This document shows positions 1 through 7,234 of a stretch of DNA of 7,856 nt, in pieces. The stretch covers positions 1 through 7,856 of the forward strand of contig JAISWV010000002.1 in the NCBI GenBank assembly GCA_031270755.1. The letters run 5' to 3'. Position 1 is the stretch's first letter; every line of letters starts with the position of its first letter. The position numbers and the translations under genes were made by a program. The stretch is from Synergistaceae bacterium (lineage in GTDB: Bacteria > Synergistota > Synergistia > Synergistales > Aminobacteriaceae). The notes under the pieces were generated by a model. It was given only the letters and a program-made list of their open reading frames with translations. It did no database searches and had not been told where the DNA came from.

Positions 1-1
1 T

Positions 2-907
2 TCGGTTTTGAAAGACCAGGGGCTGGTGGCGTTTCCCACGGAAACCGTTTACGGTTTGGGAGCGAACGGTTTGAGCCCGGACGCCGTGAACAAAATTTTT
101 TGGGCCAAGGGACGCCCGGCGGACAATCCCATGATCCTGCACGTGGCGGAGTCCGCCCAAGCCGAGGCTCTGGCGGAGGTGGACGGCCGCGCGGCCGGAA
201 CGATAAGAGCCTTTTGGCCCGGGCCCTTGACTTTGGTGCTTCCAGCCCGCCCTCACATACCGAAGGAGGTCACGGCGGGGCTCTCCACCGTGGCGTTGCG
301 CATGCCCGACCACCCTGTGGCCCTGGCCTTGATCGAGATGGCCCAGTGCCCCGTCGCCGCGCCCAGCGCAAACCGGAGCGGCCGGCCCAGCCCCACGAAC
401 GCGGAGGCAGTGGCGGCCGACCTGGGGGACCGAATCGACGTTCTGCTGGACGCCGGCAGCGTCGATGTGGGGCTCGAATCGACGGTTATCGACCTGACGG
501 GGCGGAGAATTTCACTCTTGCGGCCGGGGGGTACGCCCGTGGAAAAACTCGAGGAATTTTTCGGAGAGCCCTTGGAAAGCCCGGGAAACGACGCCCGAAA
601 ACGTTCGCCGGGGACGCGCTACAGGCACTACGCCCCGGCGCTGCCGGTATCCATATGGGTACCCGATGAAGGAGAAATTCCCCCCATCGACCCATCGACG
701 TCGGGGTTCATGGGCATGACCCAGCCCTCCGTAGCTTTCGCGCGGACGATGCTCTTCGACTCCGAAGACGCCTACGCCAGGGGTGTGTTTGCCGGTTTCA
801 GGCATTTCGAGGCGGAGGGGCTCCGCCATATCGTCGCCGAGTGGCCGCAACCCCAGGGGATTGGCCTTGCTTTGCGGGATCGCATACAGAGAGCGGCGGC
901 ACGCTAA
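2..907 (+). CDS. tsaC: L-threonylcarbamoyladenylate synthase, Sua5/YwlC type (5' partial)
   Basis: Makes L-threonylcarbamoyl-AMP from threonine, bicarbonate and ATP, the first step of t6A37 modification of ANN-decoding tRNAs in the cytoplasm. Counting from the TTG at base 8, the YrdC/Sua5 fold opens with FPTETVYGLGA (residues 9-19), followed by KGRPADNP (34-41), the nucleotide-site APSANRSGRPSPT (118-130), LESTVIDLTG (156-165) and LLRPG (170-174). The Sua5 interdomain linker SPGTRYRHYAP follows at 200-210, then a C-terminal domain of about 80 residues. This linker and tail mark the two-domain Sua5/YwlC form rather than single-domain TsaC. The frame is open to the left edge, and the family normally has some 20 residues before the GLVAFPTE block, so the TTG at base 8 is probably internal and the true start lies outside. 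No promoter is visible for it. Family assignment is very secure; the exact symbol (tsaC, sua5 or ywlC) is a naming choice. Confidence 0.95.
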   Translation, partial: SVLKDQGLVAFPTETVYGLGANGLSPDAVNKIFWAKGRPADNPMILHVAESAQAEALAEVDGRAAGTIRAFWPGPLTLVLPARPHIPKEVTAGLSTVALRMPDHPVALALIEMAQCPVAAPSANRSGRPSPTNAEAVAADLGDRIDVLLDAGSVDVGLESTVIDLTGRRISLLRPGGTPVEKLEEFFGEPLESPGNDARKRSPGTRYRHYAPALPVSIWVPDEGEIPPIDPSTSGFMGMTQPSVAFARTMLFDSEDAYARGVFAGFRHFEAEGLRHIVAEWPQPQGIGLALRDRIQRAAAR

Positions 908-978
908 GGCAGCGGGCGGATGGTATCCGTGTAAATGTTTATAGGTCGTGAGTATATTTTGATTCACTATATTCGTAT

Positions 979-1007
979 TTGCCAAACTTCGAATCTGTGA
1001 GTATGAT
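979..1007 (+). promoter_or_regulatory. Sigma-70-type promoter upstream of the 608-residue membrane protein gene
   Basis: TTGCCA at 979-984 (5 of 6 to TTGACA) is separated by exactly 17 bases from TATGAT at 1002-1007 (5 of 6 to TATAAT), inside an AT-rich spacer. Transcription would start near 1014, leaving a leader of about 85 bases before the ATG at 1100. It is the best promoter match in this spacer and may drive the next four genes. An 8-base repeat, GTGAGTAT, occurs at 948-955 and again at 997-1004, where it runs into the -10 element. This is a match by eye, not measured. Confidence 0.6.
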
Positions 1008-1086
1008 CTTCTATTGTGTATTGATATTATATTGACGTTATCGAGCGGCTCGCTTTTCTGTAGCGACGGCGGGATCCACTTTAGAC

Positions 1087-1092
1087 GGGGGA
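1087..1092 (+). promoter_or_regulatory. Ribosome binding site for the gene at 1100
   Basis: GGGGGA lies 7 bases before ATG 1100 and supports that start. Another ATG at 1094 is in a different frame. Confidence 0.6.
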
Positions 1093-1099
1093 ATGAAAA

Positions 1100-2926
1100 A
1101 TGCGTTGGATAGTATTGGCTTTGTCCCTTGGCGCGGCTATCATGTCGTTGATTCATGGTGTGTTTGAGATATGGATTTCTTCCGGAAGCGCTGGATTTCC
1201 GGCAGAGGTTGCCGGAAGCAATTTCACCTGGATTACGGTGGTCCTTCTGGCTGTATCGGCTGTTTTTGCGTTGATAGGCGGCGTTTTGGCCTTCTATCAA
1301 CGCCGCAGCGGGGGGATTTTTCTCATTGCCGCCGCCTCGATTTGTTTTTTCGCGCACCCTTACACGCGCTATTACGGAGGAATCTACCTTGTGGGCGGGA
1401 TCTTGACTTTTTTCCTCCGCCGGCCCTCCGAGTACGGCGAGGACTATGAGGACGAGGATGAGGATGGAAACCAGGACGAATACGAAGACGAATATGACGA
1501 AGACGACGCAAACCGGGACGAAGAGGACGACGTTCTCGGCGGCAGGCTGCGGGAGAAAGACAAATTCCGCGCGATCTCGTACGGCAGGAGAAGAGAGCGA
1601 ACCTCGGCGTTTAAAGGAAATAAATCGGGCTTGGACGAGGATAATTTTTCGAGGTTGAACGAGCCGTTGAGGCCCCGTTCTTCCAAGGTTTGCCCGGCTT
1701 GCGGAGCCAGCGTCGGCATCGACCATAAATTTTGCTACAACTGCGGAGGCCCGCTGCACACGGCGCCCTCCCCGGCGGAACCGAAGCCCGAGGCGTATAA
1801 TTCGCCCTCGTCTCCCGTGATCGTATCCGTGGGAGACGACGCGTCCCGGCAGGAAGAGCCGAGTCAGGAAAGCCCCTCGCTTTTCAAAAACCTGCAAACA
1901 GTCTTTCCTTCCGAAAGATCATCTCCCGAAAGATCATCTTCCGAGAGATCCGCCAAGAGCGGGGACAATGACGACGAGGCCGACGAATTTTCCGCGCCCG
2001 CGCCTTCGCCCCATAGGGTCTTCGTCAAACCGGCGGAGGACAGCGGCCCCATCATCAAACAGCCTTTGCTGATCAATCCGGACGACTCCTACCGAAAATT
2101 TTCGGACTATACGCGCCGCCGTAAACGAAGACGCCATTCGCTGCTACGCCGCGTTCTGGGGCTTTCGATCCTTCTGTTGGCGGTGGGTGGAGCGGCGTGG
2201 TTTTTGTTGAGGCTGCCCAAAGTCTCCAAGGACGATTTGCCCGTCCCGCCGCCCATTCCCTCGCCGGTGGACCCAGTGCCGAACATCGCGGAGCCCGTCG
2301 TGGAGGAACCGATGGGAGGGCTGCCGGCGATTCGGATCGACTCTCCCGCACGAGGCGTCGTCGTGGGGTCCAACGTCAACGTGCGCCCGGATCACTCGAT
2401 TTCGGGCGCCGCCATCACGAGATTGAACGCGGACGCCAGAGTGGAGCTTCTCGATCAGTGGGAGGGAGTGTCCGGCAACCTTTCCGGTCCCTGGTTCCGC
2501 ATTCGTACAGGGGGGCGGGAAGGGTGGATCTACGGGCAATACCTACAGCCCCTGGATTCCCGCTCGTCCACCTTGCCCGAGGGGTATACCGCTTCGCTGC
2601 TGAAGACGTTCGGCTCGACCAAGGAAGAACTGGCAGGCCAGCTGGGGCAGCCCACCAGGCAGACCGCGACGACCTTGACATGGTCGGGCTTGACGGTCAA
2701 TTTCAGAGGGGATAGCGAGATCACCCGCCTGCAGGTCGGCTCGGCAAAACACGTCTTGTTGAATGGAGTGGCCGTGGGCTTGACCGACGAGCAGCTTTAC
2801 AAAAACGTGGGCTATCCGTCGGACTACAAGGGCGGGCAGCTTCGTTACATCGAGAGCGGGAACCAGGGCATGTCCGTCACGATGAAAAACGGAAAGGTTC
2901 AAAGCATCACGGTGGGCAATATATAA
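1100..2926 (+). CDS. Multi-domain membrane protein: 4 TM, zinc ribbon, 1 TM, SH3b, duplicated C-terminal domain
   Basis: Function unknown; the whole architecture is not one I recognise. In order: hydrophobic segments at about 4-26, 43-65, 71-86 and 92-107; a very acidic stretch at 111-144 (23 of 34 residues Asp/Glu); a zinc ribbon with Cys198, Cys201, Cys212 and Cys215 (CPAC, then CYNC followed by GG); a Ser/Pro/Glu-rich low-complexity region at about 220-330; an Arg/Lys cluster at 339-351; a membrane segment at about 351-370; a Pro-rich linker at 379-395; and a bacterial SH3 domain at about 418-485 (NVNVRPD at 425-431, GWIYGQYLQPL at 475-485). The C-terminal 500-608 holds two similar halves, each with a 'lG-P' turn, recalling small BamE/DUF4309-like domains. 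Four N-terminal segments and the basic cluster before the fifth put the ribbon in the cytoplasm and the SH3 domain outside. That suggests an envelope sensor or scaffold, which is inference. First gene of the probable operon with 2974, 4092 and 5094. Confidence 0.85.
   Translation: MRWIVLALSLGAAIMSLIHGVFEIWISSGSAGFPAEVAGSNFTWITVVLLAVSAVFALIGGVLAFYQRRSGGIFLIAAASICFFAHPYTRYYGGIYLVGGILTFFLRRPSEYGEDYEDEDEDGNQDEYEDEYDEDDANRDEEDDVLGGRLREKDKFRAISYGRRRERTSAFKGNKSGLDEDNFSRLNEPLRPRSSKVCPACGASVGIDHKFCYNCGGPLHTAPSPAEPKPEAYNSPSSPVIVSVGDDASRQEEPSQESPSLFKNLQTVFPSERSSPERSSSERSAKSGDNDDEADEFSAPAPSPHRVFVKPAEDSGPIIKQPLLINPDDSYRKFSDYTRRRKRRRHSLLRRVLGLSILLLAVGGAAWFLLRLPKVSKDDLPVPPPIPSPVDPVPNIAEPVVEEPMGGLPAIRIDSPARGVVVGSNVNVRPDHSISGAAITRLNADARVELLDQWEGVSGNLSGPWFRIRTGGREGWIYGQYLQPLDSRSSTLPEGYTASLLKTFGSTKEELAGQLGQPTRQTATTLTWSGLTVNFRGDSEITRLQVGSAKHVLLNGVAVGLTDEQLYKNVGYPSDYKGGQLRYIESGNQGMSVTMKNGKVQSITVGNI
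1910..1954 (+). repeat. 15-bp in-frame tandem repeat, three copies
   Basis: Three adjacent 15-base units at 1910-1924, 1925-1939 and 1940-1954 encode SERSS, PERSS and SERSA (residues 271-285) inside the low-complexity linker of the membrane protein. The first two units differ at one base; the third is more diverged. The unit length keeps the frame, so copy-number change would only alter linker length. Confidence 0.8.
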
Positions 2927-2962
2927 GATTATAGGCGTTTTCTTAAATTCTTCATTTTTCAT

Positions 2963-2969
2963 GAGGTGA
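2963..2969 (+). promoter_or_regulatory. Shine-Dalgarno site that fixes a TTG start
   Basis: GAGGTGA matches the 16S anti-SD extension; its GAGG core ends 7 bases before TTG 2974. No ATG lies at a suitable distance in that frame, so the site supports TTG as the real start of the following gene. Confidence 0.7.
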
Positions 2970-2973
2970 GATT

Positions 2974-4095
2974 TTGGCGGAATTCAAAGCGGATCAAAAA
3001 GAAAAACGGCGGTTAACCACGCCGGAGGTGAGAAAGCTTTCCAAGGATTCGACGTTCTACGTACTGGGCGTGGTTTCTCGTTTCGCACAGCGCAGAGACA
3101 AGAACGACAATCCCTTTTGGGACATTACGCTCATGGACGGAGAGGGGCAGATCGAGGGCAAAATCTGGGGAAACTCGGAGTGGTGGAACGTGGGGGGCGA
3201 CGTGAAGTATAAAATGGACCCCATTTCCGACGAGAACCTCAAGAAGCTCGAGGGACGGACCGTGGGCCTTCAAGGGAAGGTCGTGGAGTTCCGGGAGCAA
3301 AACCAGTACAACTTCAACGCCGTCTATTACGTGGACCAGGGGAAGTACCCCCCCCACGGTTTTGTCAGGCGTTCGCCCGTTCCCGCGAAAACCATGGAGG
3401 ACGCTTTCCTCGAACTGCTGGAGATCTGCGGAGAGACCATGAGGGGATTTTTGGAGTACCTGTTTTTCCAGCGCGACATCTGGCAAACGTACACTGCCTG
3501 GCCGGCTGCTGTTTCCCTGCACCACGCCTACGTGGGAGGCCTTCTGGAACATTCCCTGGCGGTCACGCGCTCGGCGGTGGGCATAGCGCAAAATTACCGG
3601 AGCGGCGGGTTCAACGTGGACATGGACGTGGTGATTGCGGGGGCGCTCCTGCACGACATCGGCAAGCTGGAGTCGTACCGCCTGTCTCCCGCGCCCGAAA
3701 TGACCCTGGGGGGCAATGTGGCCGACCACATCGTCTTGGGGTACCATCGGTTCATGACGCTGGCAGAGGAGTACGGGCGGAAGAACGGCGCGAACGGACT
3801 GAGCGAAAGATCCGTGCTGGCGGTGGGGCACATTCTGGTGAGTCACCATGGCAGCCGGGAGTTCGGGTCCCCCGTTTTGCCGGCCACTCCCGAAGCGTTG
3901 ATCGTCTCCGCAGCCGATGACCTGGATTTCAAGCTCTTTTGCTGGAAAGAGCAGACGTCTTTATTGGATGGAGAAAAAGAGGTCACCGAGTTCGTTCCTG
4001 CGGTTCAGCGCCGCTTTTGGAAAGTTCACTCGGCGGGAGAAGAGAAAAAAGAAAACAAAAAAGAAGAAGGGAGGGAGAGCAAAATCCCTTCATGA
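2974..4095 (+). CDS. yhaM: 3'-5' exoribonuclease YhaM-like (OB-fold + HD domain)
   Basis: Predicted metal-dependent HD nuclease that trims RNA from the 3' end in the cytoplasm. Residues about 26-125 fit an OB-fold nucleic-acid domain (YVLGVVSRF at 29-37, WDITLMDGEGQIEGKIW at 49-65). The HD domain follows, with HHAYVGGLLEH (183-193), the metal-binding pair in LLHDIGKLESY (225-235, His227-Asp228), DHIVLGYHR (251-259), SHHGSREFGSP (290-300) and a late Asp pair in AADDLDFK (313-320). OB followed by HD in this order is the YhaM arrangement, though the protein is somewhat longer than I expect for that family because of a Lys/Glu-rich tail (356-373) coded by a purine-rich run. The start is TTG with a strong SD. 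It lies 47 bases after the membrane-protein gene, and its stop overlaps the next start (ATGA), implying translational coupling. It is not an HD-GYP cyclic-di-GMP phosphodiesterase. RNase activity is inferred from family. Confidence 0.85.
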   Translation: MAEFKADQKEKRRLTTPEVRKLSKDSTFYVLGVVSRFAQRRDKNDNPFWDITLMDGEGQIEGKIWGNSEWWNVGGDVKYKMDPISDENLKKLEGRTVGLQGKVVEFREQNQYNFNAVYYVDQGKYPPHGFVRRSPVPAKTMEDAFLELLEICGETMRGFLEYLFFQRDIWQTYTAWPAAVSLHHAYVGGLLEHSLAVTRSAVGIAQNYRSGGFNVDMDVVIAGALLHDIGKLESYRLSPAPEMTLGGNVADHIVLGYHRFMTLAEEYGRKNGANGLSERSVLAVGHILVSHHGSREFGSPVLPATPEALIVSAADDLDFKLFCWKEQTSLLDGEKEVTEFVPAVQRRFWKVHSAGEEKKENKKEEGRESKIPS

Positions 4096-5030
4096 GCTGC
4101 AAGGTCATCGTCACGCGCGACCACGACGGGCGCAGGTTGGATCGGACCATTCGTTCGATATGGCCTGCGCTCCCTTTGTCCGCGGTCATGCGCGCCATTC
4201 GAAAAGGAGAAGTGCGCCTGGATGCCGTTCGCGTCAGAGACTCGGGGCTGAGAGTCCGTTCGGGACAGGAGCTTTACGTCCCCTGGGAGGAACCCGGAGC
4301 CCGCGGAGAAACAGAAACGCCCCTGCGCCGTTGGGGTACCGTGCCGATATTGTGGCGCGGGGAAAACGTTCTTGTGGTCAACAAGCCGGCGAACCTTTTG
4401 GTGCAGCCGGACGTCAAGGGAGGGGACAGCGTCGTGACCCGCGTTTGGGGCATGTTCGATGCCGGTGGTCTGGGGTTTGCTCCGGCGGCGGTGCATCGCC
4501 TGGACCGCAATACGACGGGAGCCCTGGCCGTGGCCCTCTCGGGAGAAGCCCTGCGCGAGCTGGAGCGGCTTTTCAAAGAAAGGCTCGTCGCCAAACGCTA
4601 TCTGGCCGTGGTGGTCGGGCGACTGCCGGAGAAGGGCCTGATCGACGTTCCGCTCCTCAAAGACGAGACCGGCAACGTCGTGTATGCCGGCAGGGGCAAG
4701 ACGGCCCAAACGCGATACAAACGTCTGGCGGCGGACGGCGAATTGTCGCTGGCCTCCATCGAGCTTCTGACGGGACGCACCCACCAGGCCAGGGTTCACA
4801 TGGCCCACATCGGATGCCCGATTCTCGGGGACAGGAAATACGGAAGTATCGAGGCCAACCGGCGGCGGCACGCCGAGGCGAAGCGCCCGCTGCTCCACGC
4901 CTATGAACTGCGTTTTCCCGAAGAGCTGCCGGGAGCGCTGCGGGAAGTTGCCGGCAAGACCTTCAGGGCAAACCTGCCTCGGGATATGGCCCTGTTGTTG
5001 GAAGAACGAGACTGGCGGACAACGGCGTGA
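4092..5030 (+). CDS. RluA-family pseudouridine synthase (RluC/RluD-like) with S4 domain
   Basis: Isomerises specific uridines in RNA, most likely 23S rRNA, to pseudouridine. An N-terminal S4-like RNA-binding domain spans about residues 1-65 (GRRLDRTIRSIWP at 13-25, KGEVRLDAVRVRD at 38-50, ending at ELYVP). The catalytic domain begins near NVLVVNKPANLLVQP (92-106) and carries the signature HRLDRNTTG at 135-143 with catalytic Asp138, then KRYLAVVVG (168-176) and LLTGRTHQARVHMAHIGCPI (225-244), where most relatives read HQIRVH. ATG 4092 is chosen because it overlaps the yhaM stop as ATGA and begins the S4 domain. The frame stays open upstream to 3939, but that stretch encodes only an Arg/Lys-rich shadow. 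GGAGGGAGAG at 4070-4079 is a rather distant SD, so translation probably relies on coupling. Length 312 residues is normal. Which uridine it modifies cannot be told from sequence, so no symbol is given. Confidence 0.92.
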   Translation: MSCKVIVTRDHDGRRLDRTIRSIWPALPLSAVMRAIRKGEVRLDAVRVRDSGLRVRSGQELYVPWEEPGARGETETPLRRWGTVPILWRGENVLVVNKPANLLVQPDVKGGDSVVTRVWGMFDAGGLGFAPAAVHRLDRNTTGALAVALSGEALRELERLFKERLVAKRYLAVVVGRLPEKGLIDVPLLKDETGNVVYAGRGKTAQTRYKRLAADGELSLASIELLTGRTHQARVHMAHIGCPILGDRKYGSIEANRRRHAEAKRPLLHAYELRFPEELPGALREVAGKTFRANLPRDMALLLEERDWRTTA

Positions 5031-5093
5031 AAAGCTGACAAAAACACAAAAAATTAGTGATTTAGAGATTGGAGTATTGGAGTTGTCATTGAA

Positions 5094-7145
5094 ATGCAGG
5101 AGAGAAAAAGAATAGGCAGGATTTTCGTGGAAATGGGGTGCCTCACTACGGCGCAATTGAAAGACGCCCTTCGAGATCAAGTGGACTCCGGCAATTTGTT
5201 GGGCGAGGTTTTGGCGGCGAAAGGAATTTTGAACGAACGGCAGATCACGGAGGCTTTGGGGATCCAATTTGCCCTGCCCGTGGTCAGCCTCGACCTCGCG
5301 CTGACGCCGGAGCGGGATATCGGCACCGCACTGGCGGTGACGGCAAATCGAAGCCGGGTTCCAAGGCCGCCGGATAGGGTGTACTCTTTTGCCTCTCTGC
5401 CTCGAACGGAGGAAAAGGTGCTGCTTTCCGACGTTGCGGACCGTCCCCTCGTGAGCCCAAAATTGTTGAAGACGCCGCTTTCCGGTGTACAAAATTCGAG
5501 GCCGAAATTGGGGAAGATCTTGGTGCGAAACGGCGTCGTCGATGAAAAACAGGTGCTGGACGCCCTGCGGGATCAGGAGCGAATGGGCCTGCGCTTGGGG
5601 GAAATTCTGCTTTCCCGGAAAGCCGTCACGGAGGTGAAGCTGGCCGAAGCTTTATCCGCGCAGCTCGAACTTCCTTTGTTGATGTTGACGCGTTACACTC
5701 CCATGCCGGAGGCGCTCAAGTCACTGCCTCGCGGCGTCGCCGAGCGTTTGCGGCTCGTGCCGCTTTCCATCGAAAAAGACACGCTGCTTCTGGCGATGGC
5801 CGACCCCCTGGATCTTTTGGCGCAGGACGAGGTGCGGATTTTGACGGGATACGACCTGCTAAAACTGTGCGTCACGACCCCCACGGAGATCAAAAACAAC
5901 CTGGACAGGTTTTTCGACCTCCAGTGCAACATCGAGGACGCCGTCGTGGAGATCAAAACCTTCGAGCCGCCGTCGGATCATTTCCCGGAGACCCAGGCGA
6001 ACGACGCGCCGGTGATTCAGCTGGTCAGCAACGTCTTGAGGCAGGCCGTCCGGGAGGAGGCCTCGGACGTCCATGTCGAACCCTGCAAAGAAAGCGGCCG
6101 CATCCGTTTTCGGGTGGACGGCGTTCTGTACGAGGCCTTCGATTACCCCTCGGCGCTGCACTCGGCCGTCTCGGCGCGTATAAAAATCATGGCGGGCATG
6201 GACATCGCCGAAAGAAGAAAACCTCAGGACGGGCGAATTTTGATCAAAACAAGCGGCCGCTCCATCGATCTACGAGCCAGTTCCGTCCCTACCACCAGAG
6301 GAGAGAAAATCGTTTTGAGGATTTTGGACCAGGAGAATCCGGCCGTCGGGCTCGACCGTTTGGGCTTGGAGCCGGACGACATGGAGAAAATCAACGCTTT
6401 TTGTTCGATCCCCTGGGGCGTGCTTTTGGCTACGGGCCCCACGGGGAGCGGCAAATCGACGACCCTGTACTCCATACTCGAAAAAATCAATCAAATGGGC
6501 ATCAACATCGTCACGGTGGAAGATCCCGTAGAGTATTCCCTGGACGGCGTCAGTCAAATCCACGTCAACGAAAAGGCGGGGGTGAGCTTCGACTCCGCGC
6601 TGCGCTCCATTTTGCGGCAAGACCCCGACAAGATCATGGTGGGGGAAATTCGGGACGAGGAGACCGCCAAGATCACCATAAGAGCGGCCCTTACCGGGCA
6701 TTTCGTGTTGTCGACGCTCCACACCAACGACGCACCCAGCGCTCTGACGCGCATGATTTACATGGGCGTGGCGCCGTACCTGGTCTCGGCGTCGGTTTGC
6801 GGAGTGATTGCTCAGAGGCTTGTCCGAAAGCTCTGCCCCTTTTGCAAAGAGAAGTACCAGGTGGACCCCCGGACGTGCGATATCCTCAAAATCCCCCGCG
6901 GCACCCACGCCTGGAGAGCGAAGGGGTGTAACGAATGCCGGCAGGGCTACAAGGGAAGAAAAGGCATTTACGAGATCGTCACGATGGACGACGATCTGAG
7001 AAGAATGGTTCTGGAGGGGGCGAACAACCTCCAGCTTCGGGAAGCGGCGATTGAAAAAGGAATGAAGACGCTCCGCCGATCCGGGGTCAATAACGCTTTA
7101 GCCGGACTGACCAGTATAGAAGAGGTTTTTGCGAACACTCTCTAG
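5094..7145 (+). CDS. GspE/PilB-family secretion or pilus-extension ATPase with two MshEN domains
   Basis: Cytoplasmic hexameric ATPase expected to power type IV pilus assembly or type II secretion. Two MshEN modules lie at the N-terminus, each a pair of 24-residue motifs split by 5 residues: 6-29 plus 35-58, and 138-161 plus 167-190. MshEN domains bind cyclic-di-GMP in MshE and related proteins. The second module continues into the usual T2SSE_N region (about 210-275); the first is followed by an unassigned linker (about 70-135). The ATPase core has Walker A GPTGSGKST (448-456), the Asp box VTVEDPVEY (473-481), Walker B IMVGEIRDEET (514-524), the His box LTGHFVLSTLHTNDA (533-547) and a zinc-type tetracysteine with Cys581, Cys584, Cys612 and Cys615. 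All catalytic motifs look intact. ATG 5094 sits just before the first motif; GGAG at 5079-5082 is a weak, somewhat distant SD. PilB versus GspE cannot be settled without the neighbouring pilus or secretion genes. It follows the pseudouridine synthase by 63 bases. Confidence 0.95.
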   Translation: MQERKRIGRIFVEMGCLTTAQLKDALRDQVDSGNLLGEVLAAKGILNERQITEALGIQFALPVVSLDLALTPERDIGTALAVTANRSRVPRPPDRVYSFASLPRTEEKVLLSDVADRPLVSPKLLKTPLSGVQNSRPKLGKILVRNGVVDEKQVLDALRDQERMGLRLGEILLSRKAVTEVKLAEALSAQLELPLLMLTRYTPMPEALKSLPRGVAERLRLVPLSIEKDTLLLAMADPLDLLAQDEVRILTGYDLLKLCVTTPTEIKNNLDRFFDLQCNIEDAVVEIKTFEPPSDHFPETQANDAPVIQLVSNVLRQAVREEASDVHVEPCKESGRIRFRVDGVLYEAFDYPSALHSAVSARIKIMAGMDIAERRKPQDGRILIKTSGRSIDLRASSVPTTRGEKIVLRILDQENPAVGLDRLGLEPDDMEKINAFCSIPWGVLLATGPTGSGKSTTLYSILEKINQMGINIVTVEDPVEYSLDGVSQIHVNEKAGVSFDSALRSILRQDPDKIMVGEIRDEETAKITIRAALTGHFVLSTLHTNDAPSALTRMIYMGVAPYLVSASVCGVIAQRLVRKLCPFCKEKYQVDPRTCDILKIPRGTHAWRAKGCNECRQGYKGRKGIYEIVTMDDDLRRMVLEGANNLQLREAAIEKGMKTLRRSGVNNALAGLTSIEEVFANTL

Positions 7146-7146
7146 T

Positions 7147-7171
7147 CTTTCCGGCGGAGAAAATATTTTTT
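7147..7171 (+). terminator. Possible weak intrinsic terminator after the ATPase gene
   Basis: Just after the stop, TTTCC (7148-7152) can pair with GGAGA (7156-7160; one G-U pair) around a three-base loop, and six T's follow at 7166-7171. The stem is short and the T-run lies several bases away, so termination here is uncertain. It fits the presence of a new promoter immediately downstream. Confidence 0.25.
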
Positions 7172-7183
7172 GAACTTAGGTGT

Positions 7184-7212
7184 TTGGATTATGAGGGGAT
7201 ACTCTGTATAAT
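7184..7212 (+). promoter_or_regulatory. Sigma-70-type promoter upstream of the second MshEN gene
   Basis: A perfect TATAAT at 7207-7212 lies 17 bases after TTGGAT (7184-7189), a weak -35 with only the TTG half matching. Transcription would begin near 7219, giving a long untranslated leader of about 190 bases before ATG 7410. The weak -35 suggests low or activator-dependent output, which is inference. Confidence 0.55.
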
Positions 7213-7234
7213 ACGGGATGCTCTGCACAATAAA

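Noticed and set aside
917..929. Hairpin just after the threonylcarbamoyladenylate synthase stop as a terminator
   Set aside because: CGGAT and ATCCG form a 5-bp stem around three bases, but no T-run follows; it is too weak for an intrinsic terminator.
1042..1057. CGAG-CGG-CTCG followed by TTTT as a terminator in the leader of the membrane-protein gene
   Set aside because: Only a 4-bp stem with four T's, and it would end transcription before the gene its promoter serves. A chance palindrome is more likely.
512..1897. 461-codon open frame on the minus strand
   Set aside because: It runs antisense through the synthase gene, the AT-rich spacer and the membrane-protein gene. Its translation is Arg/Pro-rich with an improbable run of hydrophobic V/I/L repeats that mirrors the acidic coding stretch. 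It matches no recognisable family.
4044..4063. Possible -1 frameshift fusing the YhaM-like protein to the pseudouridine synthase
   Set aside because: The runs of six A's, and the fact that the -1 frame is open back to 3939, made this attractive. But in the yhaM phase the heptamers are G-AAA-AAA and C-AAA-AAA, so the P-site tRNA would mispair after slipping, unlike the efficient A-AAA-AAG. The ATGA overlap explains the arrangement more simply.
2974..4095. HD domain as a cyclic-di-GMP phosphodiesterase partner of the MshEN proteins
   Set aside because: The GYP signature that defines HD-GYP enzymes is absent, and the OB-fold plus HD order matches YhaM exoribonucleases.
4026..5492. 488-codon open frame on the minus strand
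   Set aside because: Antisense shadow of the pseudouridine synthase and the ATPase N-terminus; no domain motifs. Long stop-free antisense frames are expected in GC-rich genes.
5867..6931. 354-codon plus-strand open frame inside the ATPase gene
   Set aside because: Out-of-frame, Arg/Gly/His-rich shadow. The ATPase frame in the same bases carries all the Walker, Asp-box and His-box motifs.
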